Shown: in pieces, positions 50,363 to 61,061 of the stretch | Layout of the letters: every line of letters starts with the position of its first letter | Numbering within the stretch: position 1 is the stretch's first letter | From: Paenibacillus sanguinis 2301083 = DSM 16941 | Lineage (GTDB): Bacteria > Bacillota > Bacilli > Paenibacillales > Paenibacillaceae | NCBI RefSeq assembly: GCF_000374825.1 | Contig: NZ_KB895377.1 | Coordinates: 434,001-498,000 of the forward strand | Direction of reading: 5' to 3' | DNA length: 64,000 nt | The notes under the pieces: generated by a model | What the model saw: only the letters and a program-made list of their open reading frames with translations | The model's database searches: none | Told to the model about the DNA's origin: nothing | Program-made: the position numbers and the translations under genes

Positions 50363-51523
50363 ATGAATATCCATGAATATCAAGGAAAAGAAGTCCTGAA
50401 GCAATACGGCGTGGCCGTTCCTGAGGGAAGAGTGGCCTTTACGGTGGATGAAGCCGTGGAGGCGGCGGTAGCGCTAGGGACTCCGGTTGTGGTCGTCAAG
50501 GCCCAGATTCATGCTGGAGGACGAGGCAAGGCTGGAGGAGTGAAGGTGGCCAAGGGCCTGGAGGAAGTTCGAGCGTATGCCAGTGAACTGCTTGGAAAGG
50601 TATTGGTTACGCATCAGACGGGTCCAGAGGGCAAAGAAATCAAGCGTCTGCTCATCGAGCAAGGATGTGATATTAAAAAGGAGTATTACGTGGGGGCAGT
50701 CGCCGATCGGGGAACCGGCCGGGTAACGATGATGGCGTCAGAAGAAGGCGGTACGGAGATTGAAGAGGTGGCCGCGTCCTCGCCGGAAAAAATCTTCAAG
50801 GAAGTCATTGACCCGGCCATTGGCTTACAACCTTATCAGGCTCGGCGCCTGGCTTACAACATTCGTATTCCGTCCGAACTGGTTGGCAAAACAGTACAAT
50901 TTATGCTTGCTCTCTATGAGGCTTTTGTCGATAAGGATTGCTCTATTGCGGAGATTAATCCGCTCGTCGTAACAGGCGATGGAAATGTGCTGGCGCTGGA
51001 TGCGAAGCTGAACTTTGATTCCAATGCGTTGTTCCGTCAGAAGGACATCTTGTCCCTGCGGGATTTGACCGAAGAGGATGAGAAGGAGATTGAGGCCTCC
51101 AAATTTGATTTAAGCTATATCTCGCTGGATGGCAATATCGGCTGTATGGTGAATGGAGCTGGCCTGGCTATGGCGACGATGGATATCATTAAATACTATG
51201 GCGGGGATCCCGCCAACTTCCTGGATGTAGGGGGCGGAGCCACGGCGGAGAAGGTAACCGAGGCCTTCAAGATCATTTTGTCCGATGCCCAGGTGAAGGG
51301 GATTTTCGTGAACATATTTGGCGGCATCATGAGATGTGATGTTATTGCTTCGGGGATCGTGGAAGCCGCGCGCCAAGTCGAATTGAACCGTCCGCTGGTT
51401 GTGCGTCTGGAAGGGACGAATGTGGAACTCGGCAAGCAGATTTTAGCCGACTCCGGCCTGCCTATTGTGGCTGCCGGCTCGATGGCGGATGGTGCCCAGA
51501 AAATAGTTGCGCTTGTATCCTAA
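50363..51523 (+). CDS. sucC: Succinate-CoA ligase (ADP-forming) subunit beta
   Basis: The 386-residue subunit starts at ATG 50363 (AGGAGG upstream) with [17 protein letters not shown]. The ATP-grasp domain ([20 protein letters not shown]) and C-terminal ligase CoA domain ([17 protein letters not shown]) are complete. With SucD it interconverts succinyl-CoA and succinate plus ATP in the TCA cycle. sucD follows after 36 bases. A cre-like site upstream suggests carbon catabolite control. Confidence 0.96.
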   Translation: MNIHEYQGKEVLKQYGVAVPEGRVAFTVDEAVEAAVALGTPVVVVKAQIHAGGRGKAGGVKVAKGLEEVRAYASELLGKVLVTHQTGPEGKEIKRLLIEQGCDIKKEYYVGAVADRGTGRVTMMASEEGGTEIEEVAASSPEKIFKEVIDPAIGLQPYQARRLAYNIRIPSELVGKTVQFMLALYEAFVDKDCSIAEINPLVVTGDGNVLALDAKLNFDSNALFRQKDILSLRDLTEEDEKEIEASKFDLSYISLDGNIGCMVNGAGLAMATMDIIKYYGGDPANFLDVGGGATAEKVTEAFKIILSDAQVKGIFVNIFGGIMRCDVIASGIVEAARQVELNRPLVVRLEGTNVELGKQILADSGLPIVAAGSMADGAQKIVALVS

Positions 51524-51559
51524 AGTCATTCACCTATCCATGAAGGGGAGGCTCGAAAT

Positions 51560-52489
51560 ATGAGTATTTTGGTCGATAAACATACGAAGGTCATTACCCA
51601 AGGAATTACGGGCAAAACGGCATTGTTTCATGCCAAAGGAGCCTTGGATTACGGCACACAGATGGTTGGCGGAACCTCGCCAGGCAAAGGTGGCACCCGG
51701 GTTGATATTACACTGGAGACGGGCAGGGTGGTTAGCCTGCCGGTGTTCAATACGGTACTGGAAGCCAAGGAAGCTACGGGTGCGACGGCGAGTGTGATAT
51801 ATGTACCTCCTGCTTTTGCCGCGGACTCCATCCTGGAGGCGATAGAAGCGGAAATGGATCTTGTCATTTGTATCACGGAAGGTATTCCGGTGCTCGATAT
51901 GGTCAAGGTCAAGCGTTATATGGAAGGAAAAAATACAGTCCTGATCGGCCCCAATTGTCCAGGCATCATCACTCCCGGAGAATGCAAGATTGGCATCATG
52001 CCAGGTTACATTCATCTTCCGGGCCATATTGGTGTCGTATCGCGCAGCGGTACGCTAACCTATGAAGCGGTTCATCAATTGACCACTCGCGGCATTGGGC
52101 AATCCTCAGCCGTTGGTATTGGCGGGGACCCGGTCAAAGGCTCTGAATTCATTGATATTTTGCGTCGCTTCAATGAGGATGAGGATACTCATGCGGTCAT
52201 TATGATTGGCGAAATTGGCGGCACGGCAGAGGAAGAGGCTGCCGAATGGATCGAGCAGAACATGACGAAGCCGGTTGTGGGCTTTATTGGCGGCGTAACA
52301 GCGCCACCCGGGAAGCGGATGGGTCATGCCGGCGCCATTATATCCGGAGGCAAGGGGACGGCCAAGGAGAAAATCGCCAAGCTTACGGCTTGCGGGATTA
52401 AGGTGGCCCCTACTCCTTCAGAAATGGGAGCAACCCTGGTTAGCGTTTTAGAGGAACGGGGTCTCCTAAATCTTTGCACAACACACTAA
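51560..52489 (+). CDS. sucD: Succinate-CoA ligase (ADP-forming) subunit alpha
   Basis: The 309-residue subunit has the CoA-binding Rossmann domain ([29 protein letters not shown]), [20 protein letters not shown] and the phosphorylated His in [12 protein letters not shown]. It pairs with SucC. GAAGGGGAGG precedes the ATG. A terminator follows at 52563. Confidence 0.96.
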   Translation: MSILVDKHTKVITQGITGKTALFHAKGALDYGTQMVGGTSPGKGGTRVDITLETGRVVSLPVFNTVLEAKEATGATASVIYVPPAFAADSILEAIEAEMDLVICITEGIPVLDMVKVKRYMEGKNTVLIGPNCPGIITPGECKIGIMPGYIHLPGHIGVVSRSGTLTYEAVHQLTTRGIGQSSAVGIGGDPVKGSEFIDILRRFNEDEDTHAVIMIGEIGGTAEEEAAEWIEQNMTKPVVGFIGGVTAPPGKRMGHAGAIISGGKGTAKEKIAKLTACGIKVAPTPSEMGATLVSVLEERGLLNLCTTH

Positions 52490-52562
52490 GCTTTGCTATA
52501 ATGCAAGAAAAATGTCTCTTAGAGGGGTAGTTCGAGAATTTAATACCTCTTCATGCAAGGTA

Positions 52563-52603
52563 AGCAACCTTCTACGCCTACGGGCAGAGGGTTGCTTTTT
52601 GTT
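52563..52603 (+). terminator. Terminator after sucD
   Basis: AGCAACC (52563-52569) and GGTTGCT (52590-52596), with TCT/AGA inside, followed by TTTTTGTTGTTTT. Confidence 0.85.
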
Positions 52604-52632
52604 GTTTTAAGAGACGAAGACGGGGGAAGTAT

Positions 52633-53724
52633 ATGGAGAAAAAATGGATTCTGGCAGGGCTGCACGCCTTTCCTGGTATTGGTTTTGCTACCTTGCAGCG
52701 CATCATCCATCATCCCTCCGGGGAATGGGAGCATGCCTTGCATTTTAGCTCTTCCGACTGGCTGGAGCGTGGACTGGATTTGGAGCTGGCTTTGAAGTTG
52801 TCCAGCGAGTGGTCAGAGGGCTGGATTGAAGCATGGAGGGAGCGGCTTGAACATAAGGATATTGAAGTCGTCACGGGGCTTGATCCGGAATACCCCTTAC
52901 TAATGAAGGAAACGATACGCCCTCCGTGGGTACTCTATGCCAGAGGAGAGTCGAAGCTGCTAAACAGTCTGTCCATAGCCCTGGTGGGTACGCGTGTGCC
53001 AACCGCTTATGGAAGGAAGGTTGCGTCCATGCTCACGGAGGAACTGGCATCACGGGGAATTACCATTGTCAGCGGGTTGGCCCGGGGAATCGACGGCATC
53101 TGCCATGAAGCGGCTTTACTGGCCGCTGGTCCAACCATCGCTGTGCTGGGCACGGCCATTGATGTACCTTACCCTTCGGAGCACACGTCATTGTATCGGA
53201 GAATTGTAGAACAGGGTCTGGTGGTCTCCGAATATCCTCCTGGAACGCCAGGACACCCGGGAATGTTCCCGCAGCGCAACCGAATTATCGCCGGAATCTC
53301 GCGGGGAACGGTGGTGGTCGAAGCAGATGCGCGAAGTGGATCACTGATTACGGCCGATATAGCCTTGGAGGCTAATCGCGATGTATTTGCTGTACCGGGT
53401 CCAATTACTTCACCCAAAAGTCGAGGGACATTGGCATTGCTTAAACAAGGAGCCAAAATAGTGACGGATGCCGGTGACATTTTGGAGGATTACGAATCGT
53501 ATTTGCCGTCTTTGGAAGAGTCTGTAAGGGAAGCGGTAACAGAAAACGAGTTGACAGATGAGGAGCGCCGCATATACCATATGTTGGAGCAGGGAACGCT
53601 GGGTTTTGATGAATTGCTCATGCGGACCGGGTGGGATTTTGGACTTTTGCATTCAGTTCTGTTATCTTTAATCATGAAAAAAACGGTGGTACAGTTACCC
53701 GGTGCCGTTTATCAGCTAATATAG
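52633..53724 (+). CDS. dprA: DNA-processing protein DprA
   Basis: The 363-residue protein has an N-terminal helical (SAM-like) region, the Rossmann-type DprA core (IALVGTRVPTAYGRKVASML; ITIVSGLARGIDGICHEAAL; FPQRNRIIAGISRGTVVVEA) and a C-terminal winged helix. It loads RecA on incoming single-stranded DNA during transformation. GGGGGAAG precedes the ATG. The order sucCD-dprA-topA matches B. subtilis. Confidence 0.96.
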   Translation: MEKKWILAGLHAFPGIGFATLQRIIHHPSGEWEHALHFSSSDWLERGLDLELALKLSSEWSEGWIEAWRERLEHKDIEVVTGLDPEYPLLMKETIRPPWVLYARGESKLLNSLSIALVGTRVPTAYGRKVASMLTEELASRGITIVSGLARGIDGICHEAALLAAGPTIAVLGTAIDVPYPSEHTSLYRRIVEQGLVVSEYPPGTPGHPGMFPQRNRIIAGISRGTVVVEADARSGSLITADIALEANRDVFAVPGPITSPKSRGTLALLKQGAKIVTDAGDILEDYESYLPSLEESVREAVTENELTDEERRIYHMLEQGTLGFDELLMRTGWDFGLLHSVLLSLIMKKTVVQLPGAVYQLI

Positions 53725-53813
53725 TCCATTCCTATCTGAGAGTGGCCACATATATGACTATATGCGTATCATCTAATTAGAAGCTTTGCATTGTTTGAGA
53801 GGAGGACGAACCT

Positions 53814-55916
53814 GTGGCGGATTCACTCGTCATCGTGGAGTCGCCTGCAAAGGCGAAAACGATTGGCAAATACCTAGGCAGCAAATTCATCGTGAAGGCC
53901 TCAATGGGGCATGTTCGCGATTTGCCCAAAAGCCAGATTGGCGTTGAAGTAGAAAACAACTTCAGTCCGAAGTATATTACGATCCGTGGGAAGGGTTCCG
54001 TATTAAAGGAATTAAAAGATGCCAGCAAAAAAGTGAAGAAAATCTATCTGGCGGCTGACCCCGATCGTGAAGGGGAAGCTATAGCCTGGCATCTGGCCCA
54101 TGCCCTGGACATGGATAAAACGGAAACATGCCGTGTTGTATTTAATGAAATTACCAAGCAAGCTGTTAAGGATGCCTTCAAAACACCACGCAAGATCAAC
54201 ATGGACCTGGTCAACGCCCAGCAGGCGAGACGCATTCTAGACCGTCTTGTGGGTTATAAAATCAGCCCGCTGTTATGGAAAAAGGTTAAGAAGGGCTTGT
54301 CCGCCGGACGGGTACAGTCCGTAGCGGTTAAAATTATTCTGGACCGTGAAAATGAGATATCCGCTTTTGTTCCGGAGGAATACTGGAGTATTACGGCCAA
54401 GCTGAAGACGGGAGACACCTCCTTTGAAGCGAAGTTTCATCAGTTCCATGGTCAGAAGCTGGAACTGAAGAGTGAAGAGCAAGTCAAGGAGATTCTGAGC
54501 GCTATTGAGAAAGCCAAATTCAGCGTAGCTGATGTGAAGGAAAAAGAACGCCTTCGTCACCCGGCCGCTCCTTTTACCACGAGTTCTCTCCAACAGGAGG
54601 CTGCGCGTAAGCTCAATTTCCGTGCAGCCAAGACGATGTCCGTAGCTCAGCAACTGTATGAAGGGGTGGATCTCGGCAAAGAGGGCACCGTCGGTTTGAT
54701 TACCTATATGCGTACTGACTCCACGCGAATCGCTGCGTCAGCCCAGGAAGAGGCGAAGGAATATATTCTCGGGAAATATGGAGAGGCCTATGCACCTGAG
54801 ACGCCACGTCAGTATATGAAGAAGGCTGCCGGGGCTCAGGATGCCCACGAAGCTATCCGTCCAACTTCGGCGTTACGTGATCCCGAATCCGTGAAGGAAT
54901 TCACGACCCGCGATCAGTACCGCTTGTACAAGTTAGTGTGGGATCGCTTTATGGCTAGCCAAATGTCCTCCGCTGTGCTGGATACGATGTCTGTGGACAT
55001 TGCCGCTGGCGAAGCTACATTTCGTGCAGTAGGCTCAAAGATTCGTTTCGCGGGCTTCATGAAGGTTTATGTAGAGGGCAATGATGATGGGAAAGCCAAT
55101 GAAGACGATAAATTCCTGCCGCCGTTGAAAACGGGGGATAAGCTTAAGAAGGATGCTATCGAACCCAAGCAGCATTTCACGCAGCCTCCTCCGCGCTATA
55201 CCGAGGCTCGTCTGGTTAAAACCCTGGAGGAGCTTGGTATCGGGCGTCCGAGTACTTACGCGCCAACACTGGAGACGATTCAGAAACGCGGCTACGTGGC
55301 CATTGAAGATAAAAAATTTATGCCTACCGAGCTAGGAGAACTGGTTATCGAGCAGATGGAGCAGTTTTTCCCTGAGATTCTGAATGTGGAATTTACGGCT
55401 CATATGGAGGAAGACCTTGACCATGTGGAAGAAGGGTCCGAGGATTGGGTCCGGGTGCTTGGGGAGTTCTATGAATCCTTCGAGAAGCGCCTTCAAGTGG
55501 CTGAGGAAGAGATGAAAGAAATCGAAATCGAGGATGAAGTATCCGACGAGATCTGCGAGAAGTGCGGCAAGCCCATGGTTTACAAGCTGGGGCGCTTTGG
55601 CAAGTTTCTGGCTTGTTCAGGGTTTCCGGATTGCCGGAATACCAAGCCTATAGTGAAGGATATCGGGGTACCTTGCCCGACTTGCAAAGAAGGACATGTG
55701 GTAGAACGTCGTAGCAAGAAGGGGAGGGTCTTCTATGGTTGCGACCGTTATCCGGAATGCGACTTCGTATCCTGGGATAGACCTTCACCGAAGCCATGCC
55801 CTAAATGCAGCTCCTTGATGATTGAGAAGCGTAACAAACAGGGAGTTAAACTGCGTTGTACGGCTTGCGATTATGTGGAAGAAGTCGAAGAGAATGATGA
55901 TGGTGCAGATGAGTAA
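53814..55916 (+). CDS. topA: DNA topoisomerase I
   Basis: The 700-residue type IA enzyme starts at GTG 53814 behind GAGGAGG. It has the TOPRIM domain ([32 protein letters not shown]), the catalytic Tyr in [14 protein letters not shown] and three C-terminal C4 zinc modules ([20 protein letters not shown]). It relaxes negative supercoils. The gene is intact and of normal length. Confidence 0.97.
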   Translation: MADSLVIVESPAKAKTIGKYLGSKFIVKASMGHVRDLPKSQIGVEVENNFSPKYITIRGKGSVLKELKDASKKVKKIYLAADPDREGEAIAWHLAHALDMDKTETCRVVFNEITKQAVKDAFKTPRKINMDLVNAQQARRILDRLVGYKISPLLWKKVKKGLSAGRVQSVAVKIILDRENEISAFVPEEYWSITAKLKTGDTSFEAKFHQFHGQKLELKSEEQVKEILSAIEKAKFSVADVKEKERLRHPAAPFTTSSLQQEAARKLNFRAAKTMSVAQQLYEGVDLGKEGTVGLITYMRTDSTRIAASAQEEAKEYILGKYGEAYAPETPRQYMKKAAGAQDAHEAIRPTSALRDPESVKEFTTRDQYRLYKLVWDRFMASQMSSAVLDTMSVDIAAGEATFRAVGSKIRFAGFMKVYVEGNDDGKANEDDKFLPPLKTGDKLKKDAIEPKQHFTQPPPRYTEARLVKTLEELGIGRPSTYAPTLETIQKRGYVAIEDKKFMPTELGELVIEQMEQFFPEILNVEFTAHMEEDLDHVEEGSEDWVRVLGEFYESFEKRLQVAEEEMKEIEIEDEVSDEICEKCGKPMVYKLGRFGKFLACSGFPDCRNTKPIVKDIGVPCPTCKEGHVVERRSKKGRVFYGCDRYPECDFVSWDRPSPKPCPKCSSLMIEKRNKQGVKLRCTACDYVEEVEENDDGADE

Positions 55917-55983
55917 ATCCCGGAGAGCGCAGATGCGCTTGGGCAGCTTAGAGCTACATCATGGGTAGTAGGGAGGATTAAAG

Positions 55984-57306
55984 TTGACAACTCAAGATAA
56001 GGTAACCGTGATCGGGGCGGGTTTGGCCGGTAGTGAGGCGGCCTGGCAAATTGCCCGTCGCGGCATCCCTGTTGTGCTGTACGAGATGCGCCCCGTCGTC
56101 AAGACCCCGGCCCATCATACCGATCAGTTTGCTGAACTGGTATGCAGCAACTCGCTGCGAGCCAATGGGTTAACCAATGCGGTTGGTGTTCTGAAGGAAG
56201 AGATGCGGCGGCTTGATTCTCTGGTGCTGGGAGCGGCGGATCGTCATGCGGTCCCTGCTGGGGGAGCGCTTGCCGTTGACCGGGATGGGTTCTCGGGGGA
56301 GATAACCCGCACTTTGCGTGAGCATCCGCTGATTGAGGTGCGGAATGAAGAGATCACCGAAATTCCGCAGGAAGGCATTGTTGTGATTGCCACAGGTCCA
56401 CTGACGTCTCCGGCTTTAGGAGAGCAAATTCGGAGGTTGACCGGTGAGGACTATTTTTATTTCTATGATGCGGCCGCTCCTATCGTGGAGAAGGAATCGA
56501 TTGATATGACCAAGGTATATCTGGCATCGCGTTATGATAAGGGGGAAGCGGCTTATCTGAATTGTCCGATGACAGAGGAGGAATTTGATGCCTTTTATGA
56601 TGCTTTGATTACGGCAGAGGTCGCCGAATTGAAGGAGTTTGAGAAAGAGATCTATTTTGAAGGCTGCATGCCGATTGAGATTATGATGCGCCGCGGGAAG
56701 CAGACGGCGTTATTTGGTCCCATGAAGCCTGTCGGACTGATGAATCCTCATACAGGCAAGCTTCCTCATGCAGTAGTTCAACTGCGTCAGGACAATGCCG
56801 CGGGTACTCTATACAATCTGGTGGGCTTCCAGACTCATCTGAAATGGGGAGAGCAAAAGCGTGTCTTCTCCATGATTCCGGGACTGGAAAAAGCGGAATT
56901 TGTGCGTTATGGAGTTATGCATCGCAATACGTTTATCAATTCCCCCAAGCTCTTGTCGTCGACCTATCAGCTTAAAGCGCGTCCAACCTTGTTTTTTGCG
57001 GGCCAAATGACTGGCGTGGAGGGTTATGTGGAATCCGCGGCATCGGGCCTGATTGCGGGCATCAACGCAGCTAGAGCCGCCATCGGGACAGAGGGCATCG
57101 TCTTCCCGGAAGATACAACGCTGGGGAGCATGGCTCGCTATATAACAACGGCTGATTTCGAACATTTTCAGCCGATGAATGCCAACTTTGGACTTTTTCC
57201 GCAGCTGGATACCCGTTACCGCAAAAAAGCAGAAAAAAACGAAGCACACGCCAAGCGTGCGCTGCAAAGCTTAACATCCTTTATCACACAAGAACGGCTG
57301 GATTAA
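55984..57306 (+). CDS. trmFO: tRNA (uracil-54-C5)-methyltransferase TrmFO
   Basis: The 440-residue flavoprotein starts at TTG 55984 behind AGGGAGGA. The FAD motif [20 protein letters not shown] and the conserved [11 protein letters not shown] and [17 protein letters not shown] blocks are present. It uses methylene-tetrahydrofolate to make ribothymidine at U54. In B. subtilis codV (a XerC recombinase) follows; here hslV follows directly. Confidence 0.96.
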   Translation: MTTQDKVTVIGAGLAGSEAAWQIARRGIPVVLYEMRPVVKTPAHHTDQFAELVCSNSLRANGLTNAVGVLKEEMRRLDSLVLGAADRHAVPAGGALAVDRDGFSGEITRTLREHPLIEVRNEEITEIPQEGIVVIATGPLTSPALGEQIRRLTGEDYFYFYDAAAPIVEKESIDMTKVYLASRYDKGEAAYLNCPMTEEEFDAFYDALITAEVAELKEFEKEIYFEGCMPIEIMMRRGKQTALFGPMKPVGLMNPHTGKLPHAVVQLRQDNAAGTLYNLVGFQTHLKWGEQKRVFSMIPGLEKAEFVRYGVMHRNTFINSPKLLSSTYQLKARPTLFFAGQMTGVEGYVESAASGLIAGINAARAAIGTEGIVFPEDTTLGSMARYITTADFEHFQPMNANFGLFPQLDTRYRKKAEKNEAHAKRALQSLTSFITQERLD

Positions 57307-57321
57307 CAACCGTTCTTTTTT
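57290..57321 (+). terminator. Terminator overlapping the trmFO 3' end
   Basis: AAGAACGG pairs with CCGTTCTT around a 12-base loop that contains the trmFO stop, followed by T. A CTGACA (57348)/TAGAAT (57372) promoter candidate lies before hslV. Confidence 0.75.
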
Positions 57322-57404
57322 GCAATCTATAAGGCAAACAGGTTATGCTGACATTAAGGTATTTCATAACATAGAATGAGCAATGAGGAAAGGAAGGCAT
57401 AGCC

Positions 57405-57947
57405 ATGGAGATGACTTTTCACGCCACAACGATTTGTGCTGTTCGTCATAACGGCCAGGGAGCGATAGCTGGAGACGGGCAGGTCACATTTGGACAAAAT
57501 GTAATTATGAAGCAGACGGCCAAGAAGGTGCGCCGCTTGTATCGGGGTCAGGTCATTGCCGGATTTGCCGGATCGGTTGCTGATGCCATTACGTTGTTCG
57601 AGAAATTTGAAGGCAAGCTGGAAGAGCATCACGGTAATTTGCAAAGGGCTGCGGTGGAACTAGCCAAAGATTGGCGGCAAGACCGCGTATTGCGCAAATT
57701 AGAGGCTCTTATGATTGTTATGGATAAGACCGGCATGTTATTGATTTCCGGCAACGGAGAGATTATTGAGCCGGACGATGAGATTCTTGCGATTGGCTCT
57801 GGCGGGAATTTTGCTCTCTCGGCCGCTCGCGCGCTGAAGCGCCATGCCGGAAGCATGAATGCAAAGGATATGGCGCGCGCCTCGCTGGAGGTAGCTTCGG
57901 AGATTTGCGTATACACCAACGGGAACATTATTGTCGAAGAATTATGA
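57405..57947 (+). CDS. hslV: ATP-dependent protease peptidase subunit HslV (ClpQ)
   Basis: The 180-residue protein has the N-terminal nucleophile region [20 protein letters not shown], with the active Thr shortly after a short propeptide, as in other bacteria; B. subtilis ClpQ uses Ser. [14 protein letters not shown] and the C-terminal VYTNGNI match the family. It forms the proteolytic rings of HslUV. AGGAAAGGAAGG precedes the ATG, and hslU follows after 34 bases. Confidence 0.96.
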   Translation: MEMTFHATTICAVRHNGQGAIAGDGQVTFGQNVIMKQTAKKVRRLYRGQVIAGFAGSVADAITLFEKFEGKLEEHHGNLQRAAVELAKDWRQDRVLRKLEALMIVMDKTGMLLISGNGEIIEPDDEILAIGSGGNFALSAARALKRHAGSMNAKDMARASLEVASEICVYTNGNIIVEEL

Positions 57948-57981
57948 TCTCAGGTATGAACATAGTTTGGAGGGACGTAAA

Positions 57982-59391
57982 ATGGCAAATCAGAATTTAA
58001 CGCCAAGACAAATCGTTGCAGAGCTTGATAAATATATCGTGGGACAAAAACAGGCCAAGAAATCGGTTGCGGTCGCTTTGCGTAATCGTTACCGTCGTAG
58101 CCTGCTTCATGAAGAAGTGCAGGATGAGATCGTGCCCAAGAATATTCTGATGATTGGCCCAACCGGGGTAGGTAAAACGGAGATTGCCCGCAGGCTTGCG
58201 AAATTGGTCGGCGCGCCGTTTATCAAGGTGGAGGCAACCAAATTCACGGAGGTCGGGTATGTGGGCCGTGACGTGGAATCTATGGTCCGTGATCTTATCG
58301 AAACGGCGATACGTACCGTTAAGCTGGAGCGTACGGAGAAGGTAAAGGATAAAGCGGAAGAGCTGGCTAACGAGCGTTTGGTCCATATTCTCGTTCCCTC
58401 TGAGAATAAAGCCAAAGGCGGGCGTAATCCTTTCGAAATGCTGTTTGGGGGAGGAGGAAATACCAACGAGACTCCGGTGCAAGAAGCGAGCAAGGAGGAT
58501 GCCGACTTGACTGAACGCCGTCGTCAGCTGCGGTTCAAGCTGCTATCCGGCCAGTTGGAGAACGACATCGTAGAAGTAGAGGTGGAGGATAACACCCCGA
58601 CTATGATGGATATGTTTGCTGGCCAGGGTAACGACCAGATGGGTATGAACATGCAGGAAATGTTCGGCAATCTCCTGCCCAAACGAACCAAAAAAAGAAA
58701 ATTGACGGTCAAGGAAGCTCGTAAGGTATTGACCCAAGAGGAAGCCTCCAAATTAATCGATCAGGATGATCTGGTTCAAGAGGCGGTGACCCGCGCTGAG
58801 CAGACCGGCATTATCTTTATTGACGAGATCGATAAGGTAGCCAGCCGCAGTGGCCAGGGTGGAGGTCCTGATGTTTCGCGTGAGGGGGTCCAAAGGGACA
58901 TTTTACCTATTGTTGAGGGATCGACCATTATGACCAAATACGGCCCGATCAAAACGGATTATATTTTGTTCATCGCAGCAGGGGCCTTCCACATTGCCAA
59001 GCCTTCTGATCTGATTCCTGAACTTCAGGGGCGGTTTCCAATTCGTGTGGAGCTTAGCAGCCTTACCCTGGAGGATTTTGTCTCCATTCTGACGGAACCG
59101 CAGAATGCGTTAACCAAGCAATATGTAGAACTGCTGCGTACAGAGGATTTGGAAATCGAGTTCTCTGCGGAAGCCATACAGGAAATCGCCCGCATCGCGG
59201 CTGCGGTTAATGCTAATACAGAGAACATTGGAGCTCGGAGATTGCATACTATTTTGGAGAAGCTTCTGGAGGATCTTTCCTTTGAAGCTCCGGAGCTAAC
59301 CCTTGATAAAATGATAATCACCCCGGAATACGTGAAAGAAAAATTGGGAAATATTGCCCAGGATCGTGACCTTAGTCAGTTTATCTTGTAG
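57982..59391 (+). CDS. hslU: ATP-dependent protease ATPase subunit HslU (ClpY)
   Basis: The 469-residue AAA+ unfoldase starts at ATG 57982 (GGAGGGACG upstream) with [20 protein letters not shown]. Walker [16 protein letters not shown], the I-domain (about residues 110-240), Walker [12 protein letters not shown] and sensor-2 [19 protein letters not shown] are present. It feeds proteins to HslV. In B. subtilis codY follows; here a terminator and a 418-base gap lead to flgB. Confidence 0.96.
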   Translation: MANQNLTPRQIVAELDKYIVGQKQAKKSVAVALRNRYRRSLLHEEVQDEIVPKNILMIGPTGVGKTEIARRLAKLVGAPFIKVEATKFTEVGYVGRDVESMVRDLIETAIRTVKLERTEKVKDKAEELANERLVHILVPSENKAKGGRNPFEMLFGGGGNTNETPVQEASKEDADLTERRRQLRFKLLSGQLENDIVEVEVEDNTPTMMDMFAGQGNDQMGMNMQEMFGNLLPKRTKKRKLTVKEARKVLTQEEASKLIDQDDLVQEAVTRAEQTGIIFIDEIDKVASRSGQGGGPDVSREGVQRDILPIVEGSTIMTKYGPIKTDYILFIAAGAFHIAKPSDLIPELQGRFPIRVELSSLTLEDFVSILTEPQNALTKQYVELLRTEDLEIEFSAEAIQEIARIAAAVNANTENIGARRLHTILEKLLEDLSFEAPELTLDKMIITPEYVKEKLGNIAQDRDLSQFIL

Positions 59392-59443
59392 CTAAGTTGA
59401 ACAATTTTGAGTAGGACCTGAGATGATTTTCACAAATTGTTAA

Positions 59444-59483
59444 CAAAGGACCATTTTGCCGGATACAGGCAGATGGTCCTTTG
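59444..59483 (+). terminator. Terminator after hslU
   Basis: CAAAGGACCAT (59444-59454) and ATGGTCCTTTG (59473-59483) form a perfect 11-bp stem. The T-rich sequence that follows is interrupted. Confidence 0.8.
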
Positions 59484-59809
59484 TTTGCCTGACAAAATCT
59501 ACTAAATGATGATCTGAAGCATTTACATTTATATTGAAAAAATACCATTATTATATAATTTAATGAATTTATTACATGTAAAATTGGAAAGATAGGGCTT
59601 TTTTCTTATTGTAATAATGTCGAATCTCCGTGAAACTTAGGATATATGACATTATTAGTCGTTATTAGTCGTTTTTTCGACTAGGACGTAAGAAAGAGAT
59701 AAAGAAAGACAATGATTAGCAAAATAATGTCGAAAAAAAGAGGATTTACGCGCTGTTTGTTGAATAATGAAAATTAAGGAAAGCTGATAAAGCAGGGGAG
59801 GGAAATAAA
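59484..59809 (+). promoter_or_regulatory. AT-rich region upstream of the flagellar operon
   Basis: It holds two copies of AATAATGTCGAA (59613-59624 and 59724-59735) and a tandem TTATTAGTCG (about 59653-59673). These may be binding sites for a regulator of the flgB operon. No clear sigma-A or sigma-D promoter stands out. Confidence 0.4.
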
Positions 59810-60217
59810 GTGCAGTTGTTGAACGGAGTAGGGTTCGACAGACTGGAAACAGCCGTTCAGGCCGCGAATCTTCGGCAGGGGGTTATTTCCAACAATATTG
59901 CAAATGTAGATACTCCCTACTTCAAACGCTCGAATGTAGCTTTTGAAAATATGCTGCAAGCGGAGATGAAAGATGGAGTACCCGATTTGCAAGGAAAAAG
60001 AACTAATTCCAGGCATTTTGTTATAGGCCCAACGGACGGAGTCCCTGAGCCTTTAGTGACAACGGATGAGAACACGGTTATGAATAACAACCTGAACAAC
60101 GTAGATATCGATAGTGAAATGACGCAGCTTGCCAACAATCAACTGCGTTATAACGCCTATATCGAGCAAATGAACTATCTCATTAAAATGAAACGAACTG
60201 CTGTAGAAGGGAGATAA
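59810..60217 (+). CDS. flgB: Flagellar basal-body rod protein FlgB
   Basis: The 135-residue rod protein starts at GTG 59810 (GGGGAGGG upstream). It has the rod N-terminal motif LRQGVISNNIANVDTPYFKR and the C-terminal helix YNAYIEQMNYLIKMKRTAVE. It forms the proximal rod joined to the MS ring. It is the first gene of the fla/che operon in Bacillota. Confidence 0.95.
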   Translation: MQLLNGVGFDRLETAVQAANLRQGVISNNIANVDTPYFKRSNVAFENMLQAEMKDGVPDLQGKRTNSRHFVIGPTDGVPEPLVTTDENTVMNNNLNNVDIDSEMTQLANNQLRYNAYIEQMNYLIKMKRTAVEGR

Positions 60218-60223
60218 TAGACA

Positions 60224-60676
60224 TTGAAGATCAGCGACAGTTTTAGTATCAACTCTTCGGCTTTAACCGCACAACGTCTTCGTATGGACGTTATTTCCTC
60301 GAACATCGCCAATGCTGAAACGACTCGATCCAGAATCGAGGATGGCAAGGCTGTTCCTTACCGCCGCAAAACCGTCGTCATGGCTCCTAAAGAACTTGAT
60401 TTTAATAGTGCTCTCGACTCAGCGATGGGAAAGGGGGCAGTTGGTCAAGGGGTCAAAATCACCAAAATTCAGGAGGATGAGGCTCCATTCAAACCGGTCT
60501 ACAATCCGACTCATCCTGATGCAGATAATGAAGGTTATGTATATATGCCTAATGTAGACATTTTGAAAGAGATGGTGGACATGATCTCGGCGACTCGTTC
60601 CTATGAGGCCAATGTGACCGCACTCAATGCAAGTAAAGCAATGATTACTAAAGCGTTGCAAATCGGCAAGTCGTAG
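60224..60676 (+). CDS. flgC: Flagellar basal-body rod protein FlgC
   Basis: The 150-residue rod protein starts at TTG 60224, six bases after flgB. It carries the rod motif RMDVISSNIANAETTRSRIE and the C-terminal MVDMISATRSYEANVTALNA common to FlgC. It is part of the proximal rod. The start has GAAGGGAG upstream inside the flgB end. Confidence 0.95.
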   Translation: MKISDSFSINSSALTAQRLRMDVISSNIANAETTRSRIEDGKAVPYRRKTVVMAPKELDFNSALDSAMGKGAVGQGVKITKIQEDEAPFKPVYNPTHPDADNEGYVYMPNVDILKEMVDMISATRSYEANVTALNASKAMITKALQIGKS

Positions 60677-60718
60677 CATAGATGAAAGATAACTTATAAC
60701 TAGTAGTTGGGAGTGTTG

Positions 60719-61030
60719 ATGTTGATTGAGAGAATGAGCTTTGATGCCGTGAAACCATTGGCCGGAACACAACTGACCAGCCAGACGCAATCACAGACTC
60801 CTGCAGAATCGATGAAGCAGTTCGGTTCCTTCCTGAATGAAGCTATTGAAGGGATTGCTGCTCAGGAAGTCAATGCACAGCAAGTGAACAGTCAGTTCCT
60901 CTTGGGCAAAGTGAACGCCGATGAAATGATGATCGCCTCGGAGCAAGCTTTGTTAAGTTTGCAATTGACTACGCAAGTCCGCAATAAAGTGATAGAAGCT
61001 TATCAAGAGATTATGCGTACGCAAATTTAA
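60719..61030 (+). CDS. fliE: Flagellar hook-basal body complex protein FliE
   Basis: The protein is about 103 residues from ATG 60719, with GGGAG just upstream; TTG 60707 is less likely. It shows the FliE C-terminal helices (FLLGKVNADEMMIASEQALL, SLQLTTQVRNKVIEAYQEIM). FliE joins the MS ring to the rod. It is placed between flgC and fliF as usual. Confidence 0.93.
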   Translation: MLIERMSFDAVKPLAGTQLTSQTQSQTPAESMKQFGSFLNEAIEGIAAQEVNAQQVNSQFLLGKVNADEMMIASEQALLSLQLTTQVRNKVIEAYQEIMRTQI

Positions 61031-61061
61031 TGCTCGAACATGCTTCGGATGAGGTGACATT

